In this document: one piece after another, positions 42,125 through 51,058 of the stretch | How positions within the stretch are numbered: the first letter of the stretch is position 1 | Layout of the letters: the number at the start of each line of letters is the position of its first letter | The notes under the pieces: model-generated | What the model was told of the DNA's origin: nothing | What the model saw: only the letters and a program-made list of their open reading frames with translations | Databases searched by the model: none | Made by a program: the position numbers and the translations under genes | NCBI RefSeq assembly: GCF_028747205.1 | Contig: NZ_CP112880.1 | Span: 4,154,001 to 4,218,000 of the forward strand | Source of the DNA: Streptomyces sp. CA-278952 | Lineage (GTDB): Bacteria > Actinomycetota > Actinomycetes > Streptomycetales > Streptomycetaceae | Length of the DNA stretch: 64,000 bases | Direction: 5' to 3'

Positions 42125-42130
42125 TAACCT
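42125..42130 (+). promoter_or_regulatory. -10 box of dnaX, predicted leaderless start
   Basis: TAACCT ends 7 bp before the GTG at 42138, the spacing expected when transcription begins at the start codon. No Shine-Dalgarno sequence is visible. Confidence 0.5.
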
Positions 42131-42137
42131 CGTAGGT

Positions 42138-44399
42138 GTGTCGTCCCTTGCGCTGTACCGCCGCTACCGCCCCGAGTCTTTCGCCGAGGTCATCGGTCAG
42201 GAGCATGTCACTGACCCGCTCCAGCAGGCCCTGCGGAACAACCGGGTCAATCACGCGTACCTGTTCAGCGGGCCGCGCGGCTGTGGAAAGACGACCAGCG
42301 CGCGCATCCTCGCCCGCTGTCTGAACTGCGAGCAGGGGCCCACGCCGACCCCGTGCGGGGAGTGCCAGTCCTGTCAGGACCTCGCGCGCAACGGGCCGGG
42401 TTCCATCGATGTGATCGAGATCGACGCCGCCTCGCACGGTGGTGTGGACGACGCCCGTGACCTGCGCGAGAAGGCCTTCTTCGGGCCGGCCTCCAGTCGT
42501 TACAAGATCTACATCATCGACGAGGCGCACATGGTCACCCCGGCGGGCTTCAACGCCCTGCTGAAGGTGGTCGAGGAGCCGCCGGAGCACCTCAAGTTCA
42601 TCTTCGCGACGACCGAGCCCGAGAAAGTCATCGGGACGATCCGGTCGCGTACGCACCACTATCCGTTCCGGCTGGTGCCCCCGGGGACCCTCCGCAGCTA
42701 TCTCGCCGACGTCTGCGGGCGGGAGAACAGCCACGTCGAGGACGGCGTCCTCCCGCTCGTCGTGCGCGCCGGGGCCGGGTCCGTGCGTGACTCGATGTCC
42801 GTCATGGACCAGCTGCTGGCCGGTGCGGGCGACGACGGTGTGACGTATGCCATGGCCACCTCGCTCCTCGGGTACACCGACGGCTCCCTCCTCGACTCGA
42901 TCGTCGACGCCTTCGCCGCCGGCGACGGTGCCGCCGCCTTCGAGGTCGTGGACCGGGTCATCGAGGGCGGCAACGATCCTCGTCGGTTCGTGGCGGACCT
43001 TCTGGAGCGGCTGCGCGATCTGGTGATCCTCGCCGCCGTGCCCGACGCCGGCGAGAAGGGGCTCATCGACGCCCCCGCCGATGTCGTCGAGCGCATGCAG
43101 GCCCAGGCCTCCGTCTTCGGCGCCGCCGAGCTGAGCCGCGCCGCCGATCTGGTCAACGACGGACTCACGGAGATGCGCGGGGCCACCTCGCCGCGGCTCC
43201 AGGTGGAGCTGATCTGCGCCCGGGTCCTGCTGCCCGCCGCCTACGACGACGAGCGGTCGCTGCAGGCCCGCCTCGACCGGCTGGAGCGCGGGGCCTCGGC
43301 CGCCGCTGCCGCCGGATTCGCCGCGCCGCCCGCCGCCGCGGCGCCGATGGGGTACGCACCGGGCCCCGACGCCCACGCCCCGCAGGCCTACGCCCCCCAG
43401 GCACACGCCCCGCAGGCCGCGGGTCCGGACGCGGCCCATGCAGCCGTACGGGGCGCGGCTCCCGCACCCGCGACGCCGCCCGCCTACGCACCGCCCGCCG
43501 CCCCGCAGGCTCCCGCCGAGGTCCACCCGCCCGCTCCGCAGGCCTCCGAACCCGCCCAGCGGCCCGGGTCCTGGCCCGCCGCGGCCGGTGCGGACCAGGC
43601 CCGTCGTCCCGGCGGCTGGCCCACCGCGTCCGCCCCCGGCAGCGGCCCGGCCCCCGCCGCCACCCCGCCGCCCGCCGCGGCTCCGGCCGCCCCGGCGGCC
43701 CCCGCCGTTCCGGTCGCACCCGAGGGCGGTCAGAGCATGGCCCAGGGCGCCGCCCAGGTGCGGAACATGTGGCCGGACATCCTGGAGGCGGTCAAGAGCC
43801 GCCGGCGCTTCACCTGGATCCTGCTCAGTCAGAATGCCCAGGTCGCAGGGTTCGACGGGACGACGCTCCGGATCGGTTTCCTCAACGCGGGAGCCCGGGA
43901 CAACTTCGCGAGCAGCGGCAGCGAGGAGATCCTCAAGCAGGCCCTCGTCGAACGGTTCAACGCCCAGTGGCGCATCGAGGCGGTCATCGACACCTCCGGT
44001 GACGGCGGGACGCCCCCGGGCCCCGGTGCGGGCGCCGGACGTCCCACCCCGCAGTACCAGCCCGCCCCGGCAGCCCCCGCCGCCCCGGTCGCGTACGAGC
44101 CCCGGCCCCAGCACTCCGCCCCGCAGCAGTCCCCGCCCTCGCCGCAGGGGCAGCACGCGCCGCCTCCCCAGCAGCAGCAGCCGCCTGCCTCCGCGCCGCC
44201 GCAGCGCCGGGAGGCCGCACCCGCACCCGAGGCCTCCCACAGCTCGTACGGGGCGGAGCCGCCGCGCAACGTCGCCCCCGAGGACGACACCCCGGAGGCA
44301 GACGATCCGGATCTCGTCGACTCCGCCCTCTCCGGTCACGAGCTGATCGTCCGCGAGCTGGGGGCCACGGTCGTCGAGGAGTTCACCAACGAGCAGTGA
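42138..44399 (+). CDS. dnaX: DNA polymerase III subunits gamma/tau
   Basis: 753 residues; clamp-loader ATPase that loads the beta clamp. GTG start gives SSLALYRRYRPESFAEVIGQ. Walker A is FSGPRGCGKTTSA (~44-56); zinc cysteines CLNCEQGP...CGECQSC; Walker B YIIDEAHM; sensor region FIFATTEPEKVIGTIRSR. Residues ~390-555 are a Pro/Ala-rich low-complexity tau linker with YAPQA-type repeats. A conserved helical segment (WPDILEAVKSRRRFTWILLS) and a Gln/Pro-rich tail follow. No obvious frameshift signal for a short gamma form was found by eye. Confidence 0.96.
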   Translation: MSSLALYRRYRPESFAEVIGQEHVTDPLQQALRNNRVNHAYLFSGPRGCGKTTSARILARCLNCEQGPTPTPCGECQSCQDLARNGPGSIDVIEIDAASHGGVDDARDLREKAFFGPASSRYKIYIIDEAHMVTPAGFNALLKVVEEPPEHLKFIFATTEPEKVIGTIRSRTHHYPFRLVPPGTLRSYLADVCGRENSHVEDGVLPLVVRAGAGSVRDSMSVMDQLLAGAGDDGVTYAMATSLLGYTDGSLLDSIVDAFAAGDGAAAFEVVDRVIEGGNDPRRFVADLLERLRDLVILAAVPDAGEKGLIDAPADVVERMQAQASVFGAAELSRAADLVNDGLTEMRGATSPRLQVELICARVLLPAAYDDERSLQARLDRLERGASAAAAAGFAAPPAAAAPMGYAPGPDAHAPQAYAPQAHAPQAAGPDAAHAAVRGAAPAPATPPAYAPPAAPQAPAEVHPPAPQASEPAQRPGSWPAAAGADQARRPGGWPTASAPGSGPAPAATPPPAAAPAAPAAPAVPVAPEGGQSMAQGAAQVRNMWPDILEAVKSRRRFTWILLSQNAQVAGFDGTTLRIGFLNAGARDNFASSGSEEILKQALVERFNAQWRIEAVIDTSGDGGTPPGPGAGAGRPTPQYQPAPAAPAAPVAYEPRPQHSAPQQSPPSPQGQHAPPPQQQQPPASAPPQRREAAPAPEASHSSYGAEPPRNVAPEDDTPEADDPDLVDSALSGHELIVRELGATVVEEFTNEQ

Positions 44400-44505
44400 C
44401 GCGGTGACGCGCGGGACGCGTCGACGCGGTGAGCGCGAGAACGCGAGAACGCGAGGCCCTCCGTCCACGGACCGGCGGCCGTCCGGCCTCCTCGCGCCCG
44501 GCGGC

Positions 44506-44511
44506 TAGGCT
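44506..44511 (+). promoter_or_regulatory. -10 box of purD, predicted leaderless start
   Basis: TAGGCT lies 6 bp before the GTG at 44518 and no ribosome-binding site is present; the mRNA probably starts at the GTG. Confidence 0.5.
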
Positions 44512-44517
44512 GCACCC

Positions 44518-45768
44518 GTGAAGGTCCTCGTCATCGGCGGCGGCGCCCGCGAACACGCCCTGTGCCGCTCTCTGTCCCTCGACCCCGATGTCACCGCTCT
44601 GTACTGCGCCCCCGGCAACGCCGGCATCGCAGAGGTGGCCGAACTGCACCCGGTCGACGCGCTCGACGGTGACGCCGTCGCGCGCCTCGCGACCGAGCTG
44701 GGCGCCGGGCTGGTGGTCGTCGGCCCGGAGGCGCCGCTCGTCGCCGGGGTCGCCGACGCCGTGCGCGCGGCCGGTATCCCCTGCTTCGGCCCGTCGGGCG
44801 AAGCCGCGCAGCTGGAAGGCTCCAAGGCGTTCGCCAAGGACGTCATGGCCGGCGCCGGCGTTCCCACCGCCCGCAGCTACGTCTGCACCACCCCCGCGGA
44901 GATCGACGAGGCCCTCGACGCCTTCGGCGCCCCGTACGTCGTCAAGGACGACGGCCTCGCGGCCGGCAAGGGCGTCGTCGTCACCGACGACCTCGCCGCC
45001 GCCCGCGACCACGCGCTCTCCTGCGACCGCGTGGTCATCGAGGAGTTCCTCGACGGCCCCGAGGTCAGCCTCTTCGCGATCACCGACGGCACCACCGTGC
45101 TGCCGCTCCAGCCCGCCCAGGACTTCAAGCGCGCCCTCGACGGCGACGAGGGCCCGAACACCGGCGGCATGGGTGCCTACTCCCCGCTCCCGTGGGCGGA
45201 CCCCAAGCTGGTGGACGAGGTCCTCCAGTCCGTGCTCCAGCCGACCGTCGACGAGCTGCGCCGACGCGGCACGCCCTTCTCCGGGCTGCTCTACGCGGGC
45301 CTCGCGATCACCTCGCGCGGTGTGCGGGTCATCGAGTTCAACGCCCGGTTCGGCGACCCGGAGACCCAGGTCGTGCTGGCCCGGCTGAAGACCCCGCTCG
45401 CCGGTGTCCTGCTCGCCTCCGCCAACGGCACGCTCGACGTCCTGCCGTCGCTGAACTGGCGCGACGACGCCGCGGTCACCGTGGTCATCGCCTCGTACAA
45501 CTACCCGGACATCCCGCGCACCGGCGACCCGATCGACGGGCTCGCGGACGTCGCGGCGCAGGATGCCCCCGACGCGTACGTCCTGCACGCCGGAACCCGC
45601 GCCGAGGGCGACGCGGTGCTCAGCGCGGGCGGCCGGGTCCTCTCGGTGACCGCGACCGGCAAGGACCTCACGGCGGCCCGGGAGCGTGCCTACACCGCGC
45701 TCGGCCGGATCCGCCTGGACGGTTCCCAGCACCGTACGGACATCGCCCTGAAGGCCTCCCGGGGCTGA
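44518..45768 (+). CDS. purD: Phosphoribosylamine-glycine ligase (GAR synthetase)
   Basis: 416 residues; second step of de novo purine synthesis, ATP-grasp enzyme joining glycine to phosphoribosylamine. Motifs: [19 protein letters not shown] at the start, [32 protein letters not shown] (ATP-grasp lysines), [12 protein letters not shown] and [17 protein letters not shown]. Normal length. Single gene followed by a strong hairpin at 45816-45840. Confidence 0.97.
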   Translation: MKVLVIGGGAREHALCRSLSLDPDVTALYCAPGNAGIAEVAELHPVDALDGDAVARLATELGAGLVVVGPEAPLVAGVADAVRAAGIPCFGPSGEAAQLEGSKAFAKDVMAGAGVPTARSYVCTTPAEIDEALDAFGAPYVVKDDGLAAGKGVVVTDDLAAARDHALSCDRVVIEEFLDGPEVSLFAITDGTTVLPLQPAQDFKRALDGDEGPNTGGMGAYSPLPWADPKLVDEVLQSVLQPTVDELRRRGTPFSGLLYAGLAITSRGVRVIEFNARFGDPETQVVLARLKTPLAGVLLASANGTLDVLPSLNWRDDAAVTVVIASYNYPDIPRTGDPIDGLADVAAQDAPDAYVLHAGTRAEGDAVLSAGGRVLSVTATGKDLTAARERAYTALGRIRLDGSQHRTDIALKASRG

Positions 45769-45815
45769 CCCGCCCCGGTCACCGGCCCCCCGCGCACCGC
45801 AGCCCCTCCGCCCGC

Positions 45816-45840
45816 CCCCGTACGCCACCGGCGTACGGGG
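45816..45840 (+). terminator. purD terminator
   Basis: Perfect 11-bp stem CCCCGTACGCC / GGCGTACGGGG with 3-nt loop, 48 bp after the purD stop. Confidence 0.7.
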
Positions 45841-45890
45841 AAGGCGCGAGGGGCTGCCCCTTGTCCGGGCGCGGCGGCGAGCGGTCGGCC

Positions 45891-45952
45891 GGGGCGCTTG
45901 CCCATGGACGCGACCACGTCCCGGGGCGCTTGCTCATGGACGCGAACACGTC
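45891..45952. repeat. 30-bp direct repeat downstream of purD
   Basis: Two copies (45891-45920 and 45923-45952) beginning GGGGCGCTTGCCCATGGACG and differing at two positions. No gene is credible in the 373-bp gap 45769-46141 apart from this and the terminator. Confidence 0.6.
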
Positions 45953-46141
45953 AGCAGCTTTGCCCAAAGCCATTCCATCGGGTGACGACTGCGCCATCCG
46001 GATGACGGGTGCCGGAGCCCCAACTAGGGTGCGGCGCAAGCGTTCGGGCACTTGGCCCACCGGCATTGCGATGTCGGTGACGGGTGCCACAGTGGGGGAG
46101 TGAGCAACACCGTCGCGTGGCAGAGGGGGTGACGTCCGGCC

Positions 46142-47833
46142 GTGTCCGGTATCGATGTGGGTGAGGAGCTGGGGGCGCGGGCCGCACAGGCCCGAGCGCT
46201 CTCCCTGCTGCGGATCCGCAGCAGAGCACTGGCCGTGGCGATCCTGCCCGCGGCCGTCGCCGTCGTGCTGTTCGCGGCGGGCGCGCAGGGGCACCTGGCC
46301 GGTCCGGCCTGGGACACCGTGCGCTGGACGGTCCTCGGCGTCGCGGTCCTCGTGCTGCTGGTGACCGTCCTGGTCGCCGTCTCGGTGGCCCGCGCGCGGC
46401 CCGCCATGAGTCCGACCGTGCCCGTGCCGGAGGAAGGGGCCCCCGACCTCTACCGCCTGGTCCGGGACCTGGCCGACCGGCTCGACGTGCCCGCGCCCTC
46501 GGCCATAGCGCTGACCCCGGACTGCGACAGCTGGCTGGAGGACCGGACGCACCGCGCGCTCCGGAGGGGCCCGGTGGGCGCGGCGGAGGCCGGGGGCGCC
46601 GCGCCCGTCCTGGTCATCGGCTCGCCGTTCCTGTGGTGGATGCGGGTCGCCGAGCTCCGCGCGGTCCTCGCCCCCGTGGTGGCGGGCACCGGCCCGTCCG
46701 CGCACCCCGACATAGCCGCCGCCCGCCGCTTCGTGCGCGGCCTGGACGCGTCGATCGCCGATGCCGCCGCCCCCGGCCGGGGCGCGGTGCGCGGGGCGTC
46801 GCTCGCCTTCGCCGGCTGGGTCTCCCGGCTGCTGCTGCGGGCCTGCCGGGGCCATGCGGCCGAGATGGAGCGCTGTGTGGCGGCCGCCGCGTCCATGCGG
46901 GCCCAGACGGTCGATCACGGGCTGCGGATCTCCGCCCAGGAACAGGTCGGCCTCGCCTATGCCGGCTGGGACCGGCTGCTGACCCGGGTGGCGCTGCCCG
47001 CGTGGCGGATGGGCCGCTGGCCCTCCCGGCTGGACGCCGGAGTCGTCTCCGCGCTCACCGAGCTGTCCCGCCGGGACCGGCTGGCCGACGGCTTCGCCCT
47101 GCGCCTCGGCGAGCGGCCCGCCTGTGACCTGCTGGAAGAGCCGGGGGTGGCCGACGAAGCGGCGTCCCTGCTCGCCGCCCGGCTCTTCCACGGAGGCCCC
47201 GCCGAGAGCGGTCCGGGCTGGGCGCCGGTGGACTGGCAGCAGTATCCCGACGAGGTCGTCGACCGGAAGTGGCGTACGGAAGCGGCCCGGCTGCACCGGG
47301 TCCTGGACACCTTGGGTGTCCCCCGGGCCTCCGCCGCCGACCCGGCCGTCCCCACGCTGGCCCGGGTCATGGAGCATCTGTCCGGTTCCGGACGGCCCGG
47401 GGGCCCGGGCGAGGAGCTCGCGGCGGGCATCGGCGCGGCGGTCGCCCGTGAGGAGGCCGAGGCCCCGGAGCGCGACGGCCCGGAGCACGGCGGCCCCGGT
47501 CACGGCGGTAGGGGGTCCGGCGCGGCCGACGACCCGCTCGACCTCTGGGGGCCGGGACCGCTGCCCCTCTTCCCGCTCCAGCCGCCCCGTACGGGCGCCG
47601 AGCTGCTCGCCGACCACGTCGCGGCCATGGTCTGCTGCGCCGCCGTGGACACGGCGGGCGCGGCCCCCGGCCTCGACTGGCTGGACGGCCCCGCCCTGCT
47701 CGTCGGCGGCCAGCGCCGGGCGGACCTCGCGGCCCCGGTCCTCAGCCTCGTCGAGGACGGCGATCCGGACCCGCTGCTGTCCTGGCTCGCCGAGGTGGGA
47801 GTGCGCTCCGACAAGCCGGTCCGGCTGGTCTGA
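46142..47833 (+). CDS. Membrane protein resembling an M48 peptidase without catalytic motif
   Basis: 563 residues from a GTG. Two N-terminal membrane helices (ALAVAILPAAVAVVLFAAG and WTVLGVAVLVLLVTVLVAVS) and a soluble domain laid out like membrane M48 proteases: LYRLVRDLADRLDVPAPSAI, VLVIGSPFLWWMRVAELRAV. Where active homologues read LRAVLAHELxH, this protein has LRAVLAPVVAGTG, so the zinc-binding HExxH is lost. The C-terminal half is Gly/Pro-rich. Probably a pseudoprotease or family relative; function unknown. Its last six codons form the first unit of a 25-bp tandem array. Confidence 0.6.
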   Translation: MSGIDVGEELGARAAQARALSLLRIRSRALAVAILPAAVAVVLFAAGAQGHLAGPAWDTVRWTVLGVAVLVLLVTVLVAVSVARARPAMSPTVPVPEEGAPDLYRLVRDLADRLDVPAPSAIALTPDCDSWLEDRTHRALRRGPVGAAEAGGAAPVLVIGSPFLWWMRVAELRAVLAPVVAGTGPSAHPDIAAARRFVRGLDASIADAAAPGRGAVRGASLAFAGWVSRLLLRACRGHAAEMERCVAAAASMRAQTVDHGLRISAQEQVGLAYAGWDRLLTRVALPAWRMGRWPSRLDAGVVSALTELSRRDRLADGFALRLGERPACDLLEEPGVADEAASLLAARLFHGGPAESGPGWAPVDWQQYPDEVVDRKWRTEAARLHRVLDTLGVPRASAADPAVPTLARVMEHLSGSGRPGGPGEELAAGIGAAVAREEAEAPERDGPEHGGPGHGGRGSGAADDPLDLWGPGPLPLFPLQPPRTGAELLADHVAAMVCCAAVDTAGAAPGLDWLDGPALLVGGQRRADLAAPVLSLVEDGDPDPLLSWLAEVGVRSDKPVRLV

Positions 47834-48030
47834 GTCCAAGCCGGTCCGGCTGGTCTGAGTCCAAGCCGGTCCGGCTGGTCTGAGTCCAAGCCGGTCCGGC
47901 GGGTCTGAGCCCAAGCCGGTCCGGCTGGTCCGAGCTCAAACCGGTCCGGCTGGTCCGAGCTCAAGCCGGCCAAGCCGGCCCCCGTCCTGCTGGTCCGGCT
48001 GGTCCGAGCACAAGCAGCATCCGGCTGGTC
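47812..48030. repeat. 25-bp tandem array starting in a gene 3' end
   Basis: Six in-register units with a 25-bp period (CAAGCCGGTCCGGCTGGT core) from 47812 to 47961, degrading further on. Unit 1 encodes the end of the preceding protein and its stop. The 529-bp gap 47834-48362 holds only this decaying array and the leader of the next gene. Confidence 0.8.
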
Positions 48031-48362
48031 CGAGCACAGCCCATCCTGCTGGCCCCGCCGCTAGCCCGTCCGGCTGGTCCGACCAGAGGGTCGACGGGTT
48101 CGAGCACAACCCGTCCGGCGGTCCCACGGCAGCGTCGACCGGTCCGACGACCAGCTCCGGCCTGGTACGGAGCCCACGACGGCCAGGTGCAGCAAGCCCA
48201 CGGACAGGATCCGGAGCCTCCCCGGTCCCGCCAATTAGCGACGAAGGGTGACGAACCGCGTGCGTTATGTGATGTGCTGGGGATCGGCGCTGACATTCGG
48301 CGCACCAGAGTTGTCCGGGGGACTCCCAGAGCTGTCCGGGGGATCCGAGGGAGGGGCGCGGC

Positions 48363-49817
48363 ATGGGGGCGGAGCAGATTCGCCGGTGGGAGTCGGGCGC
48401 CCTCGCGCACGCGGTGAGCGATCCCTTCGGGCAGGGCCCGCTGCCCTGGCTGCGCGGCAGCGAGAACTACTTCGACGACACCGGCCAGGTGGTCCCCTGG
48501 TACGCCGACCTCGCCCGCTCCACCGGCGGCGGCACCCGTCCCGCCGACGACGTGCACCGCCAGATCAAGGGCTTCGCCTCGCCCGGCGCGGCGGCCCCCG
48601 GCGAGGCCATCGACTTCCACATCACCGTGGACCCGCCCCAGCAGTTCTCCGTCGACGTCTACCGGATCGGTCACTACGGCGGCGACGGCGCGTCCAAGAT
48701 CACCACGAGCCCGCGGCTCTCCGGAATCGTCCAGCCCCCGCCGCTCGCCGCCGACCGGACCGTCTCCTGCCACCACTGGTGGATGTCCTGGCGGCTCCAG
48801 ATCCCGGGCTACTGGTCCGTCGGCGCGTACGTGGCCGTCCTGACCACCGCCGACGGCTACCGCTCTCACATCCCCTTCACCGTCCGCCACGACCACCCCG
48901 CCGACCTGCTGCTCCTGCTGCCCGACATCACCTGGCAGGCGTACAACCTCTACCCGGAGGACGGCCGCACCGGTGCCAGCCTCTACCACGCGTGGGACGA
49001 GCGGGGGCGGCTGCTCGGCGAGGAGGACGCCGCCGTCACGATCTCCTTCGACCGCCCGTACGCCGGGGCCGGCCTGCCGCTGCACGTGGGGCACGCGTAC
49101 GACTTCATCCGGTGGGCCGAGCGGTACGGCTACGACCTCGCCTACGCCGACGCCCGCGACCTGCACGCGGGCCGCGTCGACCCCAGCCGCTACCGGGGCC
49201 TGGTCTTCCCCGGCCACGACGAGTACTGGACGCTGCCGATGCGCCGGGCCGCCGAGCGCGCCCGGGACTCCGGCACCTCGCTCGTCTTCCTCTCCGCCAA
49301 CACCATGTACTGGCAGGTGGGCCTCGCCCCGTCGGCCTCCGGCGAGGCGGACCGGCTGCTGACCTGCCGCAAGCGCCGGGGGCCCGGCAAGTCCGCCCTG
49401 TGGCGCGAGGTGGACCGGCCCGAGCAGCAGCTCCTGGGCATCCAGTACGCGGGCCGGGTGCCCGATCCCCGCCCGCTGGTCGTGCGCAACGCCGAGCACT
49501 GGCTCTGGGACTCCACGGGCGCGGTCGAGGGCGACGAGATCCCTGGCCTGGTCGCCGGTGAGGCCGACCGCTACTTCCCGCGCACCAGCCTGCCCGAGCA
49601 CGACAACCGGATCCTGCTGGCCCACTCCCCGTACGAGGATTCCGAGGGCGCCACCCGGCACCAGGAGACCTCGCTCTACCAGTCCCCCTCCGGCGCGCTC
49701 GTCTTCGCCTCCGGCACCTTCGCCTGGTCCCCGGCCCTGGACCGACCCGGGCACACGGACCCCCGGATCCAGCGGGCCACGGCCAACCTCCTCGACCGGA
49801 TCTGCAAGCGTGACTGA
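48363..49817 (+). CDS. N,N-dimethylformamidase beta-subunit-like protein
   Basis: 484 residues. Recognised by the large-subunit DMFase-like pattern: a beta-rich N-domain (FHITVDPPQQFSVDVYRIGH, YGGDGASKI), CHHWWMSWRLQIPGYWSVGAY, LLLLPDITWQAYNLYPEDG, and the class-I glutamine-amidotransferase-like domain with YDLAYADARDLHAG, GLVFPGHDEYWTLPMRRA and LVFLSANTMYWQVG. Many actinobacterial members are of unknown substrate. No small alpha subunit is adjacent, so true dimethylformamidase activity is doubtful. GGGAGGGG precedes the ATG. Sits between purD and purC. Confidence 0.72.
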   Translation: MGAEQIRRWESGALAHAVSDPFGQGPLPWLRGSENYFDDTGQVVPWYADLARSTGGGTRPADDVHRQIKGFASPGAAAPGEAIDFHITVDPPQQFSVDVYRIGHYGGDGASKITTSPRLSGIVQPPPLAADRTVSCHHWWMSWRLQIPGYWSVGAYVAVLTTADGYRSHIPFTVRHDHPADLLLLLPDITWQAYNLYPEDGRTGASLYHAWDERGRLLGEEDAAVTISFDRPYAGAGLPLHVGHAYDFIRWAERYGYDLAYADARDLHAGRVDPSRYRGLVFPGHDEYWTLPMRRAAERARDSGTSLVFLSANTMYWQVGLAPSASGEADRLLTCRKRRGPGKSALWREVDRPEQQLLGIQYAGRVPDPRPLVVRNAEHWLWDSTGAVEGDEIPGLVAGEADRYFPRTSLPEHDNRILLAHSPYEDSEGATRHQETSLYQSPSGALVFASGTFAWSPALDRPGHTDPRIQRATANLLDRICKRD

Positions 49818-49903
49818 CCGGGTCCGAGGAGCGTGACTGACCGGGTCCGAGGAACGCGACCGGGTCCGAGGAGCGTGACTGACCGGGTCCGAGGGACGCG
49901 ACC
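49808..49903. repeat. 23-bp tandem array starting at a gene 3' end
   Basis: Four units (GCGTGACTGACCGGGTCC core; the third is shortened by 4 bp). The first holds the last codons and stop of the DMFase-like gene. Confidence 0.7.
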
Positions 49904-49989
49904 GGCGCGCCGCCGGGCCCGGCGCGCGCCGCGTGCCCTCCGTACGGGACAATCGGAACCGCTCCTGGATCAATCTACGCGGAGGCACC

Positions 49990-50904
49990 GTGTCCGGTTT
50001 TGTAGAAAAGCCCGAGCCCGTACAGGTTCCGGGCCTCACCCACCTGCACACCGGCAAGGTGCGTGACCTGTACCGGAACGAGGCGGGCGACCTCGTCATG
50101 GTCGCCAGCGACCGCATCTCCGCGTACGACTGGGTCCTGCCCACCGAGATCCCCGACAAGGGCCGTGTCCTCACCCGGCTCTCGCTCTGGTGGTTCGACC
50201 AGCTCGCCGACCTGGTGCCCAACCACGTCATCTCCACCGAGCTGCCCCCGGGCGCCCCGGCCGACTGGGCCGGCCGCACCCTCATCTGCAAGTCGCTGCG
50301 GATGGTCGAGGTCGAGTGCGTGGCCCGCGGCTATCTGACCGGCTCCGGACTCGTCGAGTACGACGCCACCCGTACGGTCTGCGGCATCGGTCTCCCCGAG
50401 GGCCTGGTCAACGGGTCCGAGCTGCCCGGCCCGATCTTCACCCCGGCCACCAAGGCGGCCGTCGGCGACCACGACGAGAACGTCAGCTACGAGAACGTCG
50501 CCCGCGCGGTCGGTGCGGAGACCGCCGCCGAGCTGCGGCGCACGACGCTCGACGTCTACCGCCGGGCCCGGGACATCGCGCACGGGCGCGGGATCATCCT
50601 GGCCGACACCAAGTTCGAGTTCGGCTTCGAGACCACCGAGGACGGGACCGAGCGGCTGATCATCGCCGACGAGGTGCTGACCCCGGACTCCTCGCGCTTC
50701 TGGCCCGCAGCCACCTGGGAGCCCGGCCGGGCGCAGCCCAGCTACGACAAGCAGTTCGTGCGCGACTGGCTCACCTCGCCGGCCTCCGGCTGGGACCGCG
50801 CGAGCGAGCAGCCGCCCCCGGCGCTGCCGCAGGAGATCGTGGCGGCGACCCGCGCCAAGTACATCGAGGCGTACGAGGTGCTGACCGGCACCAACTGGTC
50901 GTAA
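49990..50904 (+). CDS. purC: Phosphoribosylaminoimidazole-succinocarboxamide synthase (SAICAR synthetase)
   Basis: 304 residues; ATP-dependent ligation of aspartate to CAIR. Motifs: HLHTGKVRDLYRNEAGDLVM, VASDRISAYDWVLPTEIPDK, MVEVECVARGYLTGSG, IILADTKFEFGFETTEDG and ADEVLTPDSSRFWPA. The GTG at 49990 has GGAGG five bases before it, so the longer upstream frame is not used. Followed by a strong hairpin shared with the convergent tRNA-Gly. Confidence 0.97.
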   Translation: MSGFVEKPEPVQVPGLTHLHTGKVRDLYRNEAGDLVMVASDRISAYDWVLPTEIPDKGRVLTRLSLWWFDQLADLVPNHVISTELPPGAPADWAGRTLICKSLRMVEVECVARGYLTGSGLVEYDATRTVCGIGLPEGLVNGSELPGPIFTPATKAAVGDHDENVSYENVARAVGAETAAELRRTTLDVYRRARDIAHGRGIILADTKFEFGFETTEDGTERLIIADEVLTPDSSRFWPAATWEPGRAQPSYDKQFVRDWLTSPASGWDRASEQPPPALPQEIVAATRAKYIEAYEVLTGTNWS

Positions 50905-50921
50905 CGGCAGCCGGATACGCG

Positions 50922-50953
50922 GGAAGCCCCGGTCCGAAAGGACCGGGGCTTCC
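50922..50953. terminator. Bidirectional terminator, purC / tRNA-Gly
   Basis: Perfect 14-bp stem GGAAGCCCCGGTCC / GGACCGGGGCTTCC with a GAAA tetraloop, between convergent purC and tRNA-Gly(GCC). Confidence 0.85.
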
Positions 50954-50959
50954 TCCATC

Positions 50960-51035
50960 TGGAGCGGACGACCAGGTTCGAACTGGCGACCTCAACCTTG
51001 GCAAGGTTGCGCTCTACCAACTGAGCTACGTCCGC
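50960..51035 (-). tRNA. tRNA-Gly (anticodon GCC), CCA encoded
   Basis: Acceptor GCGGACG/CGTCCGC, D-loop AGTTGGTA with G18-G19, anticodon loop TTGCCAA, T-loop TTCGAAC, discriminator T and encoded CCA (50960-50962). Apart from the 3' end it is identical to the gene at 55022-55094. Confidence 0.95.
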
Positions 51036-51058
51036 AGTGCGCCGAAGCGCGATGCCTA

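Noticed and set aside
47812..48030. CRISPR-like array
   Set aside because: Units are contiguous with no unique spacers, start inside a coding sequence, and no cas genes are present. The same holds for 11995-12325 and 49808-49903.
48363..49817. A complete dimethylformamidase
   Set aside because: No small alpha subunit is nearby and the substrate residues cannot be judged; only family resemblance is claimed.
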